NCBI GenBank assembly: GCA_002731275.1 | Contig: PCBK01000079.1 | Location: 1-47,351 of the forward strand | Origin: Deltaproteobacteria bacterium | GTDB taxonomy: Bacteria > Myxococcota_C > UBA6777 | Reading direction: 5' to 3' | Length of the DNA: 47,351 nt | Shown: positions 8,361 through 17,568 of the stretch, one piece after another | Layout of the letters: each line of letters begins with the position of its first letter | Numbering within the stretch: the first letter of the stretch is position 1 | Position numbers and translations under genes: made by a program | The notes under the pieces: model-generated | Seen by the model: only the letters and a program-made list of their open reading frames with translations | Told to the model about the DNA's origin: nothing | Databases searched by the model: none

Positions 8361-11300
8361 ATGAGCAAGATGTTTGAGTGTTCCCTTGGGGAGATTCACT
8401 TAACCGACAAGATTGACGAAACGCACCAGGACGCGATGTACGTGGGACGAGAGTATCTCGCTACAGATAAAGCATACTATTTACATCGACTTACATTAGA
8501 AGATGACTACCACACGGTCAGCCGAGAGCAGGTGCTCTGGCTCCGAGCGCGACTTCAGGCGCTCAAAGCTCTAGATGTCTTTCAATTTGGAAAGGCATAC
8601 GAGATGGTTGAGGTCGAACCTTCACTGGTCGTCGTCTCCGAGTTCCTTGAGGGGTTCTCATTAGAAGAGGTGATGTCGTTCTTGCGTATGCGCGGACGTC
8701 AGGTCCCGCTCGATATCGTCCTCGCAGTTGCGCACCAAATGATACGGTTTTTGCAACGATGGCAGGAGGTCAGTGGTGAGCTTGGGGATGACGTCTTGAC
8801 GCGCTCACTGTATCCGACAGAGTTGTTTTTCCTCGAAGATGGTCGAATCAAGGGTCGGAATACAGGCCTTTCAGAGGCATATCGAAGACTGGATTCATTT
8901 GATCCATTTGCTCACGCCAATTATCTCGGCTATCTCTCTCCTGAAGAGGTTAAGGGGACGCGACTGACTTTTGCCTCGACGATGTTTACTGTTGGTGTGG
9001 TGTTGTGGGAACTGCTCAACGGTGCGCGCCTGTTCTTAGGGCGCAACTCACTCAGTACACTGCGCAATATCCTCGAAGGTGAGCTGCCTCAGTCTTTCAG
9101 AGACGCTGCACAAGAACCTTCGTATCTTGGGGAGTGTCAGGATTGGATCGCCAAGCTCCTCTCACGAGATCCTTCCACGCGCCAAACGGATCTACAAGCC
9201 CATCTGAAGCAAATTGAGTCTTGGGTACCTGCGCTTTCGAGAGGCCAGGCCAAGGACATGATCGCTGATTGGCTCGGAGCCTGGGAGAGAGAGCTAGAAG
9301 GACAAAGGGTCTCTTTGCCCTATGATGACTTCCTCTCTGGACCTGTGGACGAAGACCCCATCGTCGATACACCTCCTGTCGAGCCATTTGACTCCCTGTT
9401 ATTTGATGATGATAACCCAGTTGTCCCACCCCTTACATTGGACCCTGATCCCGTCTCTATCGTGACGGACGATTTCTCCGATACGATTCCTGAACCGTTT
9501 AAGTATCAGCCTACAACGTCCGAAGACCTATGGCATTTCTACGAAGTCGCCCCACAGCTCGTTGTGGATTGGCTAGATTCACAAAGTGGTGATCTATCAG
9601 AGCTGCTTGGTGGTCTTTTGACCGCGTTGCGTTCACCTGAGTCAAAGGTCCGACATCGTGCTGTATGGATGATGCATGAAATGGGTCCCGATCTCTCTGA
9701 GGTCGTGGACTCCGCAACTTACATGAGTCCAACCACTGCGCGGGCATTTTTGTCACATTACATCAGTCAGATCCTGAAGAAATACGACAAGGTCTCACTC
9801 AGTAACTTTTTCACCTGCTTCTTTGAAGATTGGTCTCCCTTGGAGTTGGAGGTCGCCTCGATCGCGTTGCTGCGTGTGGTATTTGTCTCCAAGAGTGTGT
9901 TGCAAAGACGCGAGGAGAGCGCTTCTTATCTGGCCGAAGAGGTCGCACATGTTAAAAATCGTCTCTTTGAACGCATCCGGTTGTATCAGGGTGAGGACAT
10001 TCCCTCTGAGAAAGAGATGCACGATTGGATCAGAGATGAAGTTGCGTCGACTCTCTCCACCATTCAGATGAGAAAGGAGACGCACAGGCCGTCCTACCCA
10101 CCGCAATCGACAGAGGATCTGATTCGCATCCTTTTTGGGACAGCGCCTGTTCCTGTGCCTTTGGTCCCACTGCCTGTGTCCGTTGTGCCTGTCGAAGAGA
10201 AACCCAGCCCTGTGACTGGTGAGATTGTCGCCGAGAAGCCTGAGGCGCCGAAAGTCGATCTGCTCCCCCAGGAAGAAGCCTCTGCGAGAACAGGAATGTT
10301 CGACTTTTTGAGAGGGGAGAAGAAAACTCTCCAGGCACCAACAGAGCCTTCTAAGATCAGCGTGAAAGAAGAGAAGATCCTCGAAGAGGAAGAGTTGTAT
10401 GTCGCTGACGAAGAAGACTTCGTCGATGAACTCGAAAGAATCTTCGAAATGGAAGATGAGGCTGATCTAGACGGTTTCTTGGACCTTGAGGAGAGTGAGG
10501 CCATTGCCATCGAAGGCCCTCCTGAACCGATCATGCAAGAGGAGCCTGCACCGGAGATCCCACTTGGGGGGATGGAGGCGCCGACAGGTGAGAAGGGTGC
10601 CATACCCACACCCAAAAAGAAATCGAAAGCCAGGAAGAAGGCCGCGCCCAAGAAAAAAGATGAAGCTCCTTCTCTTGGGAGTAAGGCAAGAAGACGTACG
10701 TCAGGCTTACGAGAGCAAGCCAAAGAAGAACAGATTGAGGGCCCAGGACTCTCCCTTGGGCAGCCTCCACCTGCCGAAGGTGCAGGAGGCGCGCCTTTTC
10801 CTCCACCTGCGCCGATGGCACCTTCTGTTCCTAGATCTCCAGCAGCCCCTGCGCCTCCTGCGCCTAGAGCCCCTGCGCCTCCTGCCCCTGCACCTTCGCA
10901 AGCGGCTGCGCCACCGCCGCCACCATTGGCCTCTTTTGACGCGCCTGCAATGGAGCCACCAGAGGTTCCTTCGCCTCCTACTCCGAAGCGAGGCGCTGCA
11001 CCGGCCAAGCCTCCTACGGGACCTGGTGGCCCTCCTGTTGCGGAAGCTCCAGCACCTGCACAGGCCGCACCACCACCGCCGAAGAGCAGTATGGCACCGC
11101 CACCTGTTGTGGCCCATATCCCAGCGCCTACGCCTCTCGCGCCTGCACCTGATGAGGTCGAGATTCCTGAACCATCAAGTGAGTATGCTGCCGCTGAAAC
11201 GCCTTACTTTGCAGATGATGAGGAGATCTCACTCAGTAAATCCGAGGCACCTCCAATTGGCGAATTTGGTCGTCGGGATGCTGACGATGACGATGATGTG

Positions 11301-12902
11301 ACAGTGGGTATGGCACCTCCACAACCTTCCCTTGGCGACATGGAAGAGCGATACGGGATGGCTGCTCCCATTGATAGACGCGATACAGAGGAAAAGAAGG
11401 TCTACCCTGAGCTTTACGGTGGGGAAGAGGCGCCTGTGGATGCCAATTTGACGAGACCAAAGCCTACTGCCCCCGATCTCGATCGTCATCCAACGCCTGA
11501 CCTGGAGGTTCCGGCGACACGACAGGCTCCTCTTCCTTCGAGCATGCCACCTCCTGCTCCGCTACAACCTGCCGCGAAATCCAGCGGTGGCTTTTTGCGC
11601 GGGTGTGCGAAAGTTGTGGGAGGGATCATACTCGCACCGATTATCTTACCGACATTTCTGGTCGTGGGTGTTGTGTGGGGATGTGCGAAGATCGTACAGG
11701 GGATCTTCCGAGGCTTTGGTTGGCTCTTTATGAAGGGCTTCTCTCACTTGGAGAAGAAAGCCAAAGAGAAGGGCGTACCGACCTTCGAGATGTTTTTCAG
11801 TGACAACGCTGGAAAACCTGGTCCCTTGGAGCGAGCTGTCGCGCACTCTGCGATGATGTCTCGTGCGATCCAGGCGACTGTCGGTGTCAGGTTTGTGTTG
11901 TTTATCCACGCGATCGATACATTTGTCGATCTGTTTGTTGGATATATCAGCGGTATCTACCAATCCTGGAAGATGATGAAGACGATCTCTCGCAAAATTC
12001 GTCGGGAGATGGACGGTTCTCAAGCGGACAGTGTGGCAGAGGATCTGGCAGAGTGTCGTGTCAGACTCGCGCGGATCTTTGCTTTTGCTGGTTGTTACAG
12101 CGAAGAGTTGAGGATGCGTTTCTCCGAACACGAGAGACTTCGCGATGTGACAAAGTCTTCATTTCCGCTCAAGGAGATTTTGGGTGTACGTGGTCACATC
12201 GATGATATGGAGCGTGACCTGAACTTCTTGACCTCTGCTCAAACCGTCGCGTTTCTCAAAGGCTCTGTGTGGAGATTCTTTGGTAGTTTGATCCCCAACC
12301 CATTCCAATTTCTTACGGCGTGGAAAGACATCTTCATTATGATCTTCTTTATGCGTTACCCTCGTCGCGACATCGAGTTTATGATGGCTGACTTGCTGCA
12401 TTCGTACCAGACGACGATTGGTTTCTTGCGTTTACTCTTGAAAGACGCAGAGCAGGCTGGAGAGATTGATTTGGATGGGCAGCAAAAGCGCCTCTTGATC
12501 GAAGCCTTGATGGAATATGAAGAGGTCTTGCTTGCTCGCACAGGTGCTGTCGGTGGTGCGATGGAGATCCCTGAGCTGACAGATGCAGTCGAGCGCGATC
12601 GAAATAGTCTCCAACGCCTCAACCGTGTGCTCTGTTCTCCAACGAGAACTGTTGAACCCAGGTATTGGAGTCGTTTCGACTTGCTTAAAGAGGCTCTTCA
12701 TATCGAGGAGGCAGGGCGTTTCCATCCACATATCGCTCTCGAAGTCGAAGGCTGGCTGACCCGTCAGGTTGAGCGCGCGATGAACGAAAAGGGCCTTAAA
12801 GTCGATCGTTCTGAGAAAGAAAGACGTCTTCGTGAGGCGCTTGATTACCACAAACGCCTCAAACTTTACCGCAAAGCTGAACGTAAGCACCTGTTCTTTT
12901 AA
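8361..12902 (+). CDS. Giant pseudokinase / proline-rich / membrane-anchored protein
   Basis: A 1513-residue protein with an AGGAG ribosome site 7 bases before the ATG. Residues 1-275 have the kinase fold outline (YLSPEEVKG for the APE region, VGVVLWELLNG for helix F) but lack the catalytic residues: no VAIK lysine (YYLHRLT), no HRD, and NTGLS where DFG should be. It is therefore a pseudokinase. About 370-590 is helical and HEAT-like. About 600-1070 is acidic, then Lys/Arg-rich, then very rich in Pro and Ala. A long hydrophobic segment near 1080-1125 (GGIILAPIILPTFLVVGVVW) is probably membrane-embedded. The last 390 residues are helical and look like a folded unknown domain. It may be an inner-membrane scaffold controlled by the upstream kinase; that role is inference. 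Confidence 0.85.
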   Translation: MSKMFECSLGEIHLTDKIDETHQDAMYVGREYLATDKAYYLHRLTLEDDYHTVSREQVLWLRARLQALKALDVFQFGKAYEMVEVEPSLVVVSEFLEGFSLEEVMSFLRMRGRQVPLDIVLAVAHQMIRFLQRWQEVSGELGDDVLTRSLYPTELFFLEDGRIKGRNTGLSEAYRRLDSFDPFAHANYLGYLSPEEVKGTRLTFASTMFTVGVVLWELLNGARLFLGRNSLSTLRNILEGELPQSFRDAAQEPSYLGECQDWIAKLLSRDPSTRQTDLQAHLKQIESWVPALSRGQAKDMIADWLGAWERELEGQRVSLPYDDFLSGPVDEDPIVDTPPVEPFDSLLFDDDNPVVPPLTLDPDPVSIVTDDFSDTIPEPFKYQPTTSEDLWHFYEVAPQLVVDWLDSQSGDLSELLGGLLTALRSPESKVRHRAVWMMHEMGPDLSEVVDSATYMSPTTARAFLSHYISQILKKYDKVSLSNFFTCFFEDWSPLELEVASIALLRVVFVSKSVLQRREESASYLAEEVAHVKNRLFERIRLYQGEDIPSEKEMHDWIRDEVASTLSTIQMRKETHRPSYPPQSTEDLIRILFGTAPVPVPLVPLPVSVVPVEEKPSPVTGEIVAEKPEAPKVDLLPQEEASARTGMFDFLRGEKKTLQAPTEPSKISVKEEKILEEEELYVADEEDFVDELERIFEMEDEADLDGFLDLEESEAIAIEGPPEPIMQEEPAPEIPLGGMEAPTGEKGAIPTPKKKSKARKKAAPKKKDEAPSLGSKARRRTSGLREQAKEEQIEGPGLSLGQPPPAEGAGGAPFPPPAPMAPSVPRSPAAPAPPAPRAPAPPAPAPSQAAAPPPPPLASFDAPAMEPPEVPSPPTPKRGAAPAKPPTGPGGPPVAEAPAPAQAAPPPPKSSMAPPPVVAHIPAPTPLAPAPDEVEIPEPSSEYAAAETPYFADDEEISLSKSEAPPIGEFGRRDADDDDDVTVGMAPPQPSLGDMEERYGMAAPIDRRDTEEKKVYPELYGGEEAPVDANLTRPKPTAPDLDRHPTPDLEVPATRQAPLPSSMPPPAPLQPAAKSSGGFLRGCAKVVGGIILAPIILPTFLVVGVVWGCAKIVQGIFRGFGWLFMKGFSHLEKKAKEKGVPTFEMFFSDNAGKPGPLERAVAHSAMMSRAIQATVGVRFVLFIHAIDTFVDLFVGYISGIYQSWKMMKTISRKIRREMDGSQADSVAEDLAECRVRLARIFAFAGCYSEELRMRFSEHERLRDVTKSSFPLKEILGVRGHIDDMERDLNFLTSAQTVAFLKGSVWRFFGSLIPNPFQFLTAWKDIFIMIFFMRYPRRDIEFMMADLLHSYQTTIGFLRLLLKDAEQAGEIDLDGQQKRLLIEALMEYEEVLLARTGAVGGAMEIPELTDAVERDRNSLQRLNRVLCSPTRTVEPRYWSRFDLLKEALHIEEAGRFHPHIALEVEGWLTRQVERAMNEKGLKVDRSEKERRLREALDYHKRLKLYRKAERKHLFF

Positions 12903-13024
12903 GCTTCTTTGGTTTTCTTCTCGTATTCTTCGATCTGACCATCAAACCCCCTTCGATACATTCCTACATCGTACTGACCTGTCCTGTTCGCAATCGCATT
13001 GGTACTCATCAAATTATCTGTACG

Positions 13025-13054
13025 TGATAGCGCTGATATCTATCAGTACTATCA
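13025..13054. promoter_or_regulatory. Nested 30-bp dyad, probable operator
   Basis: Four half-sites are arranged symmetrically: TGATAG (13025-13030), CTGATA (13033-13038), TATCAG (13041-13046) and CTATCA (13049-13054), each neighbouring pair separated by two bases. The two arms match at 12 of 15 positions. It lies 140 bases upstream of the first cysteine-rich lipoprotein gene. A possible promoter follows (TTGCAA at 13100-13105, 17-base spacer, TAAATT at 13123-13128), so the dyad would sit upstream of -35, as expected for an activator site. Confidence 0.5.
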
Positions 13055-13194
13055 GCTGGTAAAGGTTGTATGCAAAAAGGTCTCTTTGAAGATGTTGTGT
13101 TGCAATTTTTGGATATCGTTTCTAAATTCGTACGACAACATAATGTGGGCAAAAATAGAGTCACTTTCACCAGTTTGTTCTGAAGGGAGCTGTG

Positions 13195-15003
13195 ATGAGG
13201 ATTGTACGTGTTGGGCTTGGGGTGATGTCTCTTTCCCTTTTGTTGAGCTTATCATTTGTGTCACAGGGGTGCCTGCCGTTGTGTTTTGTGGATGCCAATT
13301 GTTCGTATGGTATGACTTGTGTTGAAGGGCGTTGTGTCTTGCGTTCGGAGTACGAATGTTGGAGGGACAAGGACTGCGAATCAAAGCCTGGTGGACCGTA
13401 CTATTGTCAAGTTGACCCGGTTTCTTTTCGGCGGGCTTGTGTGCTCGTCGGCTCGACAAAGTCGGATGCCTGTTTGCCTACCTGCGTAGCCAATGCCGAC
13501 TGTGGTGGGTGTACGGAGGGGAAAACAACATGTTTGAGTGGCACCTGCACGAATCCCTGTGGGACGTGTTCCTCTGATGGGGATTGTTCTGGTTGTACAG
13601 GAGGGTCATTCACATGCAAGTCAGGTTCTTGTACTCAAGACGAACAGTGTCCTGTAGACTGCCAAACGAGCGCAGATTGTACGAAGTGTGCTGGAGGCAA
13701 AACGAGTTGTATCCACAAAAAGTGTGTGAAGGTGGAGCAGGAGCTGTGTCCCAAGGCCTGTAAAGTGGACGAGGAGTGCCAGGCATGTCCGGGGAAGACA
13801 TCTTGTATCCAAGGGATTTGTCAGGCTCGCTCAGAGGAAAAGTGTCCCGCGTTTTGCGAAGCCAATGTGGATTGTGCTTTCTGTGAGATCAACAAAAACA
13901 AGTGTGTGGACAACAAATGTGTGAACACGGCGATCTGTCCAGGAAGATGTTCTGAGAACAAGGATTGTGAAACATGTGATAACAAGCGTATTTACTGTGT
14001 GGGGGGGCTCTGTCGGCCCAAGATTCTTTCATGTCGTGACACATGTTTGGGGAACGGCGACTGTGTCGATTGCGAAGGCGGAAAGACGACCTGTTTGAAT
14101 GGTACATGCACGACACCTCCCAAAGTCTGTCCCGCGACCTGCAAAAGCGCCACAGGTTGTCCTGCGTCGGCTTGTAAAGATCGTACTTTTTGCATCAAAG
14201 GAAGTTGTCAGAAGCCCCAGATTGCCGGACCGCTCCAAAGATGTGGCCCTGAGGTTGGCGCAGTCTGTCAAAATCTTCTTGAATGTCGTGAAGGTGTCCC
14301 TGGCTCTGGGGTGAAATATTGTATGATGCCTTGCAAGGATTCTTGTCCAGAAGGAATGGGGACATGCCGATACTTTGGTAACTTCAAGTCCTATTGTTTC
14401 AGTGGACAGTTTGTCAGCGCAAATGACCCTTGTGATTATGAGTCCAAAAGCCGCCCTCGGATGACTTGTAAACCTGGACTCGAATGTTTGCCATTTTTGG
14501 GGCAAGCAGGTGTTGCGATTTGTGTGCCGACGACGCTCAGCAAATGTGTGTCTTCCAGGTGTCCTGAGGGGACTTTTTGTCTTCCTCACGTTCTCGACGA
14601 ATCAAAAGGCATGTGTGTTCGTGACTGTTCTTCTGGGACATGTCCTGGACACCTTACGTGTACCGAGTATAGCACCAAGTTCATCTACGCCAATGTCTGT
14701 TTTCCAGGCTGGCGCACAGGCAATAAACAGGCTGGGGAAAGATGTGACACAAATCCCAAACGTGCTGAGCGATGTGACACAGGCCTTGCTTGTTTGCAGG
14801 TTTTCTACCAAGGAACCATTGGCCTCTGTGCGCGTTCTTGCAAGTCGGACAATGATTGCAGCCAAGCGAGGGTGTGTTTGCCCACAAATGCGAATGGAAC
14901 AGGCAAGATGTGTCTTGACTCATGTCGCCGCAAAAGTTGTCCCGATGAAAAGTATTGCTATCCCATCATCCGCAATGTCGATGCCTGTGTTCCCCGTTGG
15001 TAA
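13195..15003 (+). CDS. Cysteine-rich surface lipoprotein (paralogue 1)
   Basis: A 602-residue secreted lipoprotein. The ATG at 13195 was preferred to the GTG one codon earlier because GGAG is then correctly spaced. A signal peptide (LSLLLSLSFVSQGC) ends in a lipobox. The mature part is a run of roughly ten short disulfide-rich units of the pattern CPxxCxxxxDCxxC...C..G.C, followed by longer Cys-rich modules after residue 350. It is the tandem paralogue of the next gene: both open with a CWxDKDCE segment, and the CEANVDCAFCE block recurs. The likely location is the outer membrane or cell surface, with an adhesive or structural role; no enzyme motif is visible. The nested dyad at 13025 probably regulates it. 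Confidence 0.88.
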   Translation: MRIVRVGLGVMSLSLLLSLSFVSQGCLPLCFVDANCSYGMTCVEGRCVLRSEYECWRDKDCESKPGGPYYCQVDPVSFRRACVLVGSTKSDACLPTCVANADCGGCTEGKTTCLSGTCTNPCGTCSSDGDCSGCTGGSFTCKSGSCTQDEQCPVDCQTSADCTKCAGGKTSCIHKKCVKVEQELCPKACKVDEECQACPGKTSCIQGICQARSEEKCPAFCEANVDCAFCEINKNKCVDNKCVNTAICPGRCSENKDCETCDNKRIYCVGGLCRPKILSCRDTCLGNGDCVDCEGGKTTCLNGTCTTPPKVCPATCKSATGCPASACKDRTFCIKGSCQKPQIAGPLQRCGPEVGAVCQNLLECREGVPGSGVKYCMMPCKDSCPEGMGTCRYFGNFKSYCFSGQFVSANDPCDYESKSRPRMTCKPGLECLPFLGQAGVAICVPTTLSKCVSSRCPEGTFCLPHVLDESKGMCVRDCSSGTCPGHLTCTEYSTKFIYANVCFPGWRTGNKQAGERCDTNPKRAERCDTGLACLQVFYQGTIGLCARSCKSDNDCSQARVCLPTNANGTGKMCLDSCRRKSCPDEKYCYPIIRNVDACVPRW

Positions 15004-15246
15004 GAGCGTTGACCAATCCTCCTTCTTTTTGCTGTAACATAAGCCAAAGTGGGGAGCAGCCGCTCTTCTTGTGAAAAGTCTCTCATCTGTTTTCAACTTT
15101 CCTGAATAAATACATCGATGGAACACGACTTGTTTACCGACGCAGACATCCACACCTTGGAGGGTGCTTCTGTGAATACAACAAGATATGTTATGGTGTA
15201 AGCGGCCATTTTTGATAGGATCATTTGTTGAACGAGGTATAGGATC

Positions 15247-17412
15247 ATGAAAACGCTTCGCCCACTGTTTGGCGTACTTGGCGTCTTGGGCTTTTTATGT
15301 TTGAGTTTTGTGTGGCAGGCTTGCAACACGGGACTTTGTGAAAAGGATGCGCAATGCTCTGGAGGGCTTCGCTGTATTGACGGCTCATGTCAACTCAGCA
15401 ATTCACATGAGTGTTGGACGGACAAAGACTGCGAAGGCAAGTCCGGTGGTTCATTCAGATGTCAGGTTGAACCCATCTCCTTTCGTCACTTTTGTGTGAA
15501 GATCGATGACGGTACGGTCCCAACGGCCTGTAAAAGTCCTTGCGCGACAAATGATGATTGTAAAGACTGCGCCGCGAGCCGGAATCTCTGTCAAAATGGC
15601 GTCTGTTCTGTGCCCACACAAACATGTGGTGGATGTACACAAGACAGTGATTGTGCCCAATGTCCTGGAGATTACTCCTGTAAAGAGGGGATCTGTGCAC
15701 AAAATCTTCCCCAATCTTGTCCTGCGACGTGCACAAAAGATGCGGAGTGTGCGCTTTGCACGGATAAGACCTCTTGCATCGAAGGCACATGCCAGAAAGA
15801 GCCTACGACGAGCAAATGCCCAAGCCTCTGTCGTCTCGATGTTGACTGCACGAACTGTGGGACAAAGAACACTTGTATTGAGGGAACCTGTCAGGAGAAA
15901 CCACCTGAGAATAAATGTCCTGAAAGCTGCGAGGCCAATGTCGATTGTGCTTTTTGTGAGCTGAACAAAAACAAATGTATCGATAACAAGTGCGTGAACA
16001 CGGCTGTGTGTCCTGGCAAATGTTCGGATGACAAGGACTGTGAGACATGTAGCGACAACAAGAGGGCCTGTGTCAACAGCGCTTGCGTTGTGAAGCCAAC
16101 GAGTTGTCCGGATTCATGTCAGGACAACACTGGTTGTCCTGCTTATGTTTGTGGTGACAGGCTCTCGTGTATCAGTGGCAAATGTATCTCCACGCGAAAA
16201 AAGAAACCGGGTGATAACTGTGACTTTACTGTGGACGATGACTGTGGTGGGGATCTCTTCTGTTATCCTGTCAACAGTCGTATTGGTACGTGTTATCAGC
16301 GTTGTCCATCGACTTCATCTGGTTGTAGTGTCAACAATGATGGTCGCACAACGTGTGGCAATGTCGTCGGTAGCACGACAGTGAGCGCTTGTATCCGTGT
16401 TAACGAAGTTGGGCGTAACTGTGGCCATGATATCCAAACCAATTGTAAAACAGGCGAAAATCCTCCCCTCTACTGTTACGAAGCGAAAACGATCTGTACT
16501 GCCTACAAAGTCATCTCCAAAGAAGGCGCTGTATGTGGTGAGTCCAATAAGACCATTTGTGACGCGACAATGGGCCTCAAGTGCATCAAAGATATCTGCA
16601 CATGTACGACTGGAAGCTCTTGCACACCGAAAACAACCGCAAAGGTCTTCGAGGAATGTGGTGGGACAACAGGCGCAGTATGTGATGCCAACCTCGTCTG
16701 CACCGAAGTCAAACCCGGATCGGGCGCGAGGTATTGCCTCGAAAAGTGTAATCTCGCGCGTCCTGTGTGTTCAGCGGGGACATGTCGGCAGGTTGGGACT
16801 TCGACGGTCTGTATGCCAAAGGGGTTTGTCGGAGAGGATCGCAAGTGCAAAGGTAGTGGAGATGTTTTGGAGACTTGTCGTGATGGGTTATTTTGTGTGA
16901 TTTTCTCTGCCGGTGCGTCAACTGGTCTCTGTATTCCTAGTGTACAAGGCGGTTGCCAGCCTGGGAGTTGTGCGACAGGTCGGACTTGTATCACGATTTC
17001 TTCGGGGCAGGGACTTTGTCTCAAAGATTGCTCACAATCGGACACATGCCCCAAGCCTGACTCCGCATGTGTTACGATTCAGCAAGGGTCACAAGTTTGT
17101 GGACCGAGCACGACAACGCAACCAGGTACGCAAGATTTTGGCGAGAAGTGTGATCAGAATGTGACCTGCAAGTCCGGTCTAACGTGTCTCCCTTCATCGG
17201 GGCCAAATACAGGATTTTGCTCAAAGACCTGTAGTTCACAGGCTGATTGCCCCTCGGTCACGAATGCGGCAGGGGTAACGATTGCGTCATCTTGTACTTC
17301 ACTGAGTGGCGTCAAATTCTGCGCATTCCCTTGTAGCCTGCCTGGAACCACCTGTCCTGACAACATGACTTGCCAATCCCTCCCCGGATTTGGCGACTTC
17401 TGCGCACCGTGA
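15247..17412 (+). CDS. Cysteine-rich surface lipoprotein (paralogue 2)
   Basis: A 721-residue lipoprotein with signal peptide and lipobox VWQAC. It parallels the preceding gene: CWTDKDCEGK near the N-terminus, serial Cys-rich units (for example CPATCTKDAECALC), and a CEANVDCAFCELNKNKC block nearly identical in protein to its neighbour. The C-terminal half adds Ser/Thr/Gly-rich modules, with Cys pairs spaced as in the last modules of paralogue 1. Differences between the shared blocks are mostly at third codon positions, which suggests an old duplication under selection rather than recent conversion. The 243-base gap upstream may hold its own promoter. Its function is unknown; a surface or adhesin-like role is plausible. 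Confidence 0.88.
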   Translation: MKTLRPLFGVLGVLGFLCLSFVWQACNTGLCEKDAQCSGGLRCIDGSCQLSNSHECWTDKDCEGKSGGSFRCQVEPISFRHFCVKIDDGTVPTACKSPCATNDDCKDCAASRNLCQNGVCSVPTQTCGGCTQDSDCAQCPGDYSCKEGICAQNLPQSCPATCTKDAECALCTDKTSCIEGTCQKEPTTSKCPSLCRLDVDCTNCGTKNTCIEGTCQEKPPENKCPESCEANVDCAFCELNKNKCIDNKCVNTAVCPGKCSDDKDCETCSDNKRACVNSACVVKPTSCPDSCQDNTGCPAYVCGDRLSCISGKCISTRKKKPGDNCDFTVDDDCGGDLFCYPVNSRIGTCYQRCPSTSSGCSVNNDGRTTCGNVVGSTTVSACIRVNEVGRNCGHDIQTNCKTGENPPLYCYEAKTICTAYKVISKEGAVCGESNKTICDATMGLKCIKDICTCTTGSSCTPKTTAKVFEECGGTTGAVCDANLVCTEVKPGSGARYCLEKCNLARPVCSAGTCRQVGTSTVCMPKGFVGEDRKCKGSGDVLETCRDGLFCVIFSAGASTGLCIPSVQGGCQPGSCATGRTCITISSGQGLCLKDCSQSDTCPKPDSACVTIQQGSQVCGPSTTTQPGTQDFGEKCDQNVTCKSGLTCLPSSGPNTGFCSKTCSSQADCPSVTNAAGVTIASSCTSLSGVKFCAFPCSLPGTTCPDNMTCQSLPGFGDFCAP

Positions 17413-17568
17413 GCCTGACTGATTTTCTCCAGAGAATACAGTAGGCGTGTGATTGGGGGTTCGGGGGAGTCTCTTCTTTCCATCCAAAGCAGGATGTTGA
17501 TACATCACTCTTTTTTTGCTATAAAACTTGAAAAAGACTTCACTTTTTTTGCTATGGAGCTAGAACGG

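Noticed and set aside
10094-11008. 304-codon Gly/Ser/Ala-rich frame on the minus strand
   Set aside because: It is the antisense shadow of the Pro/Ala-rich part of the giant pseudokinase protein; low-complexity codons keep the opposite frame open.
13192-13194. GTG start one codon upstream of the first cysteine-rich lipoprotein
   Set aside because: The ribosome site GGAG would be only two or three bases away; the ATG at 13195 is spaced normally.
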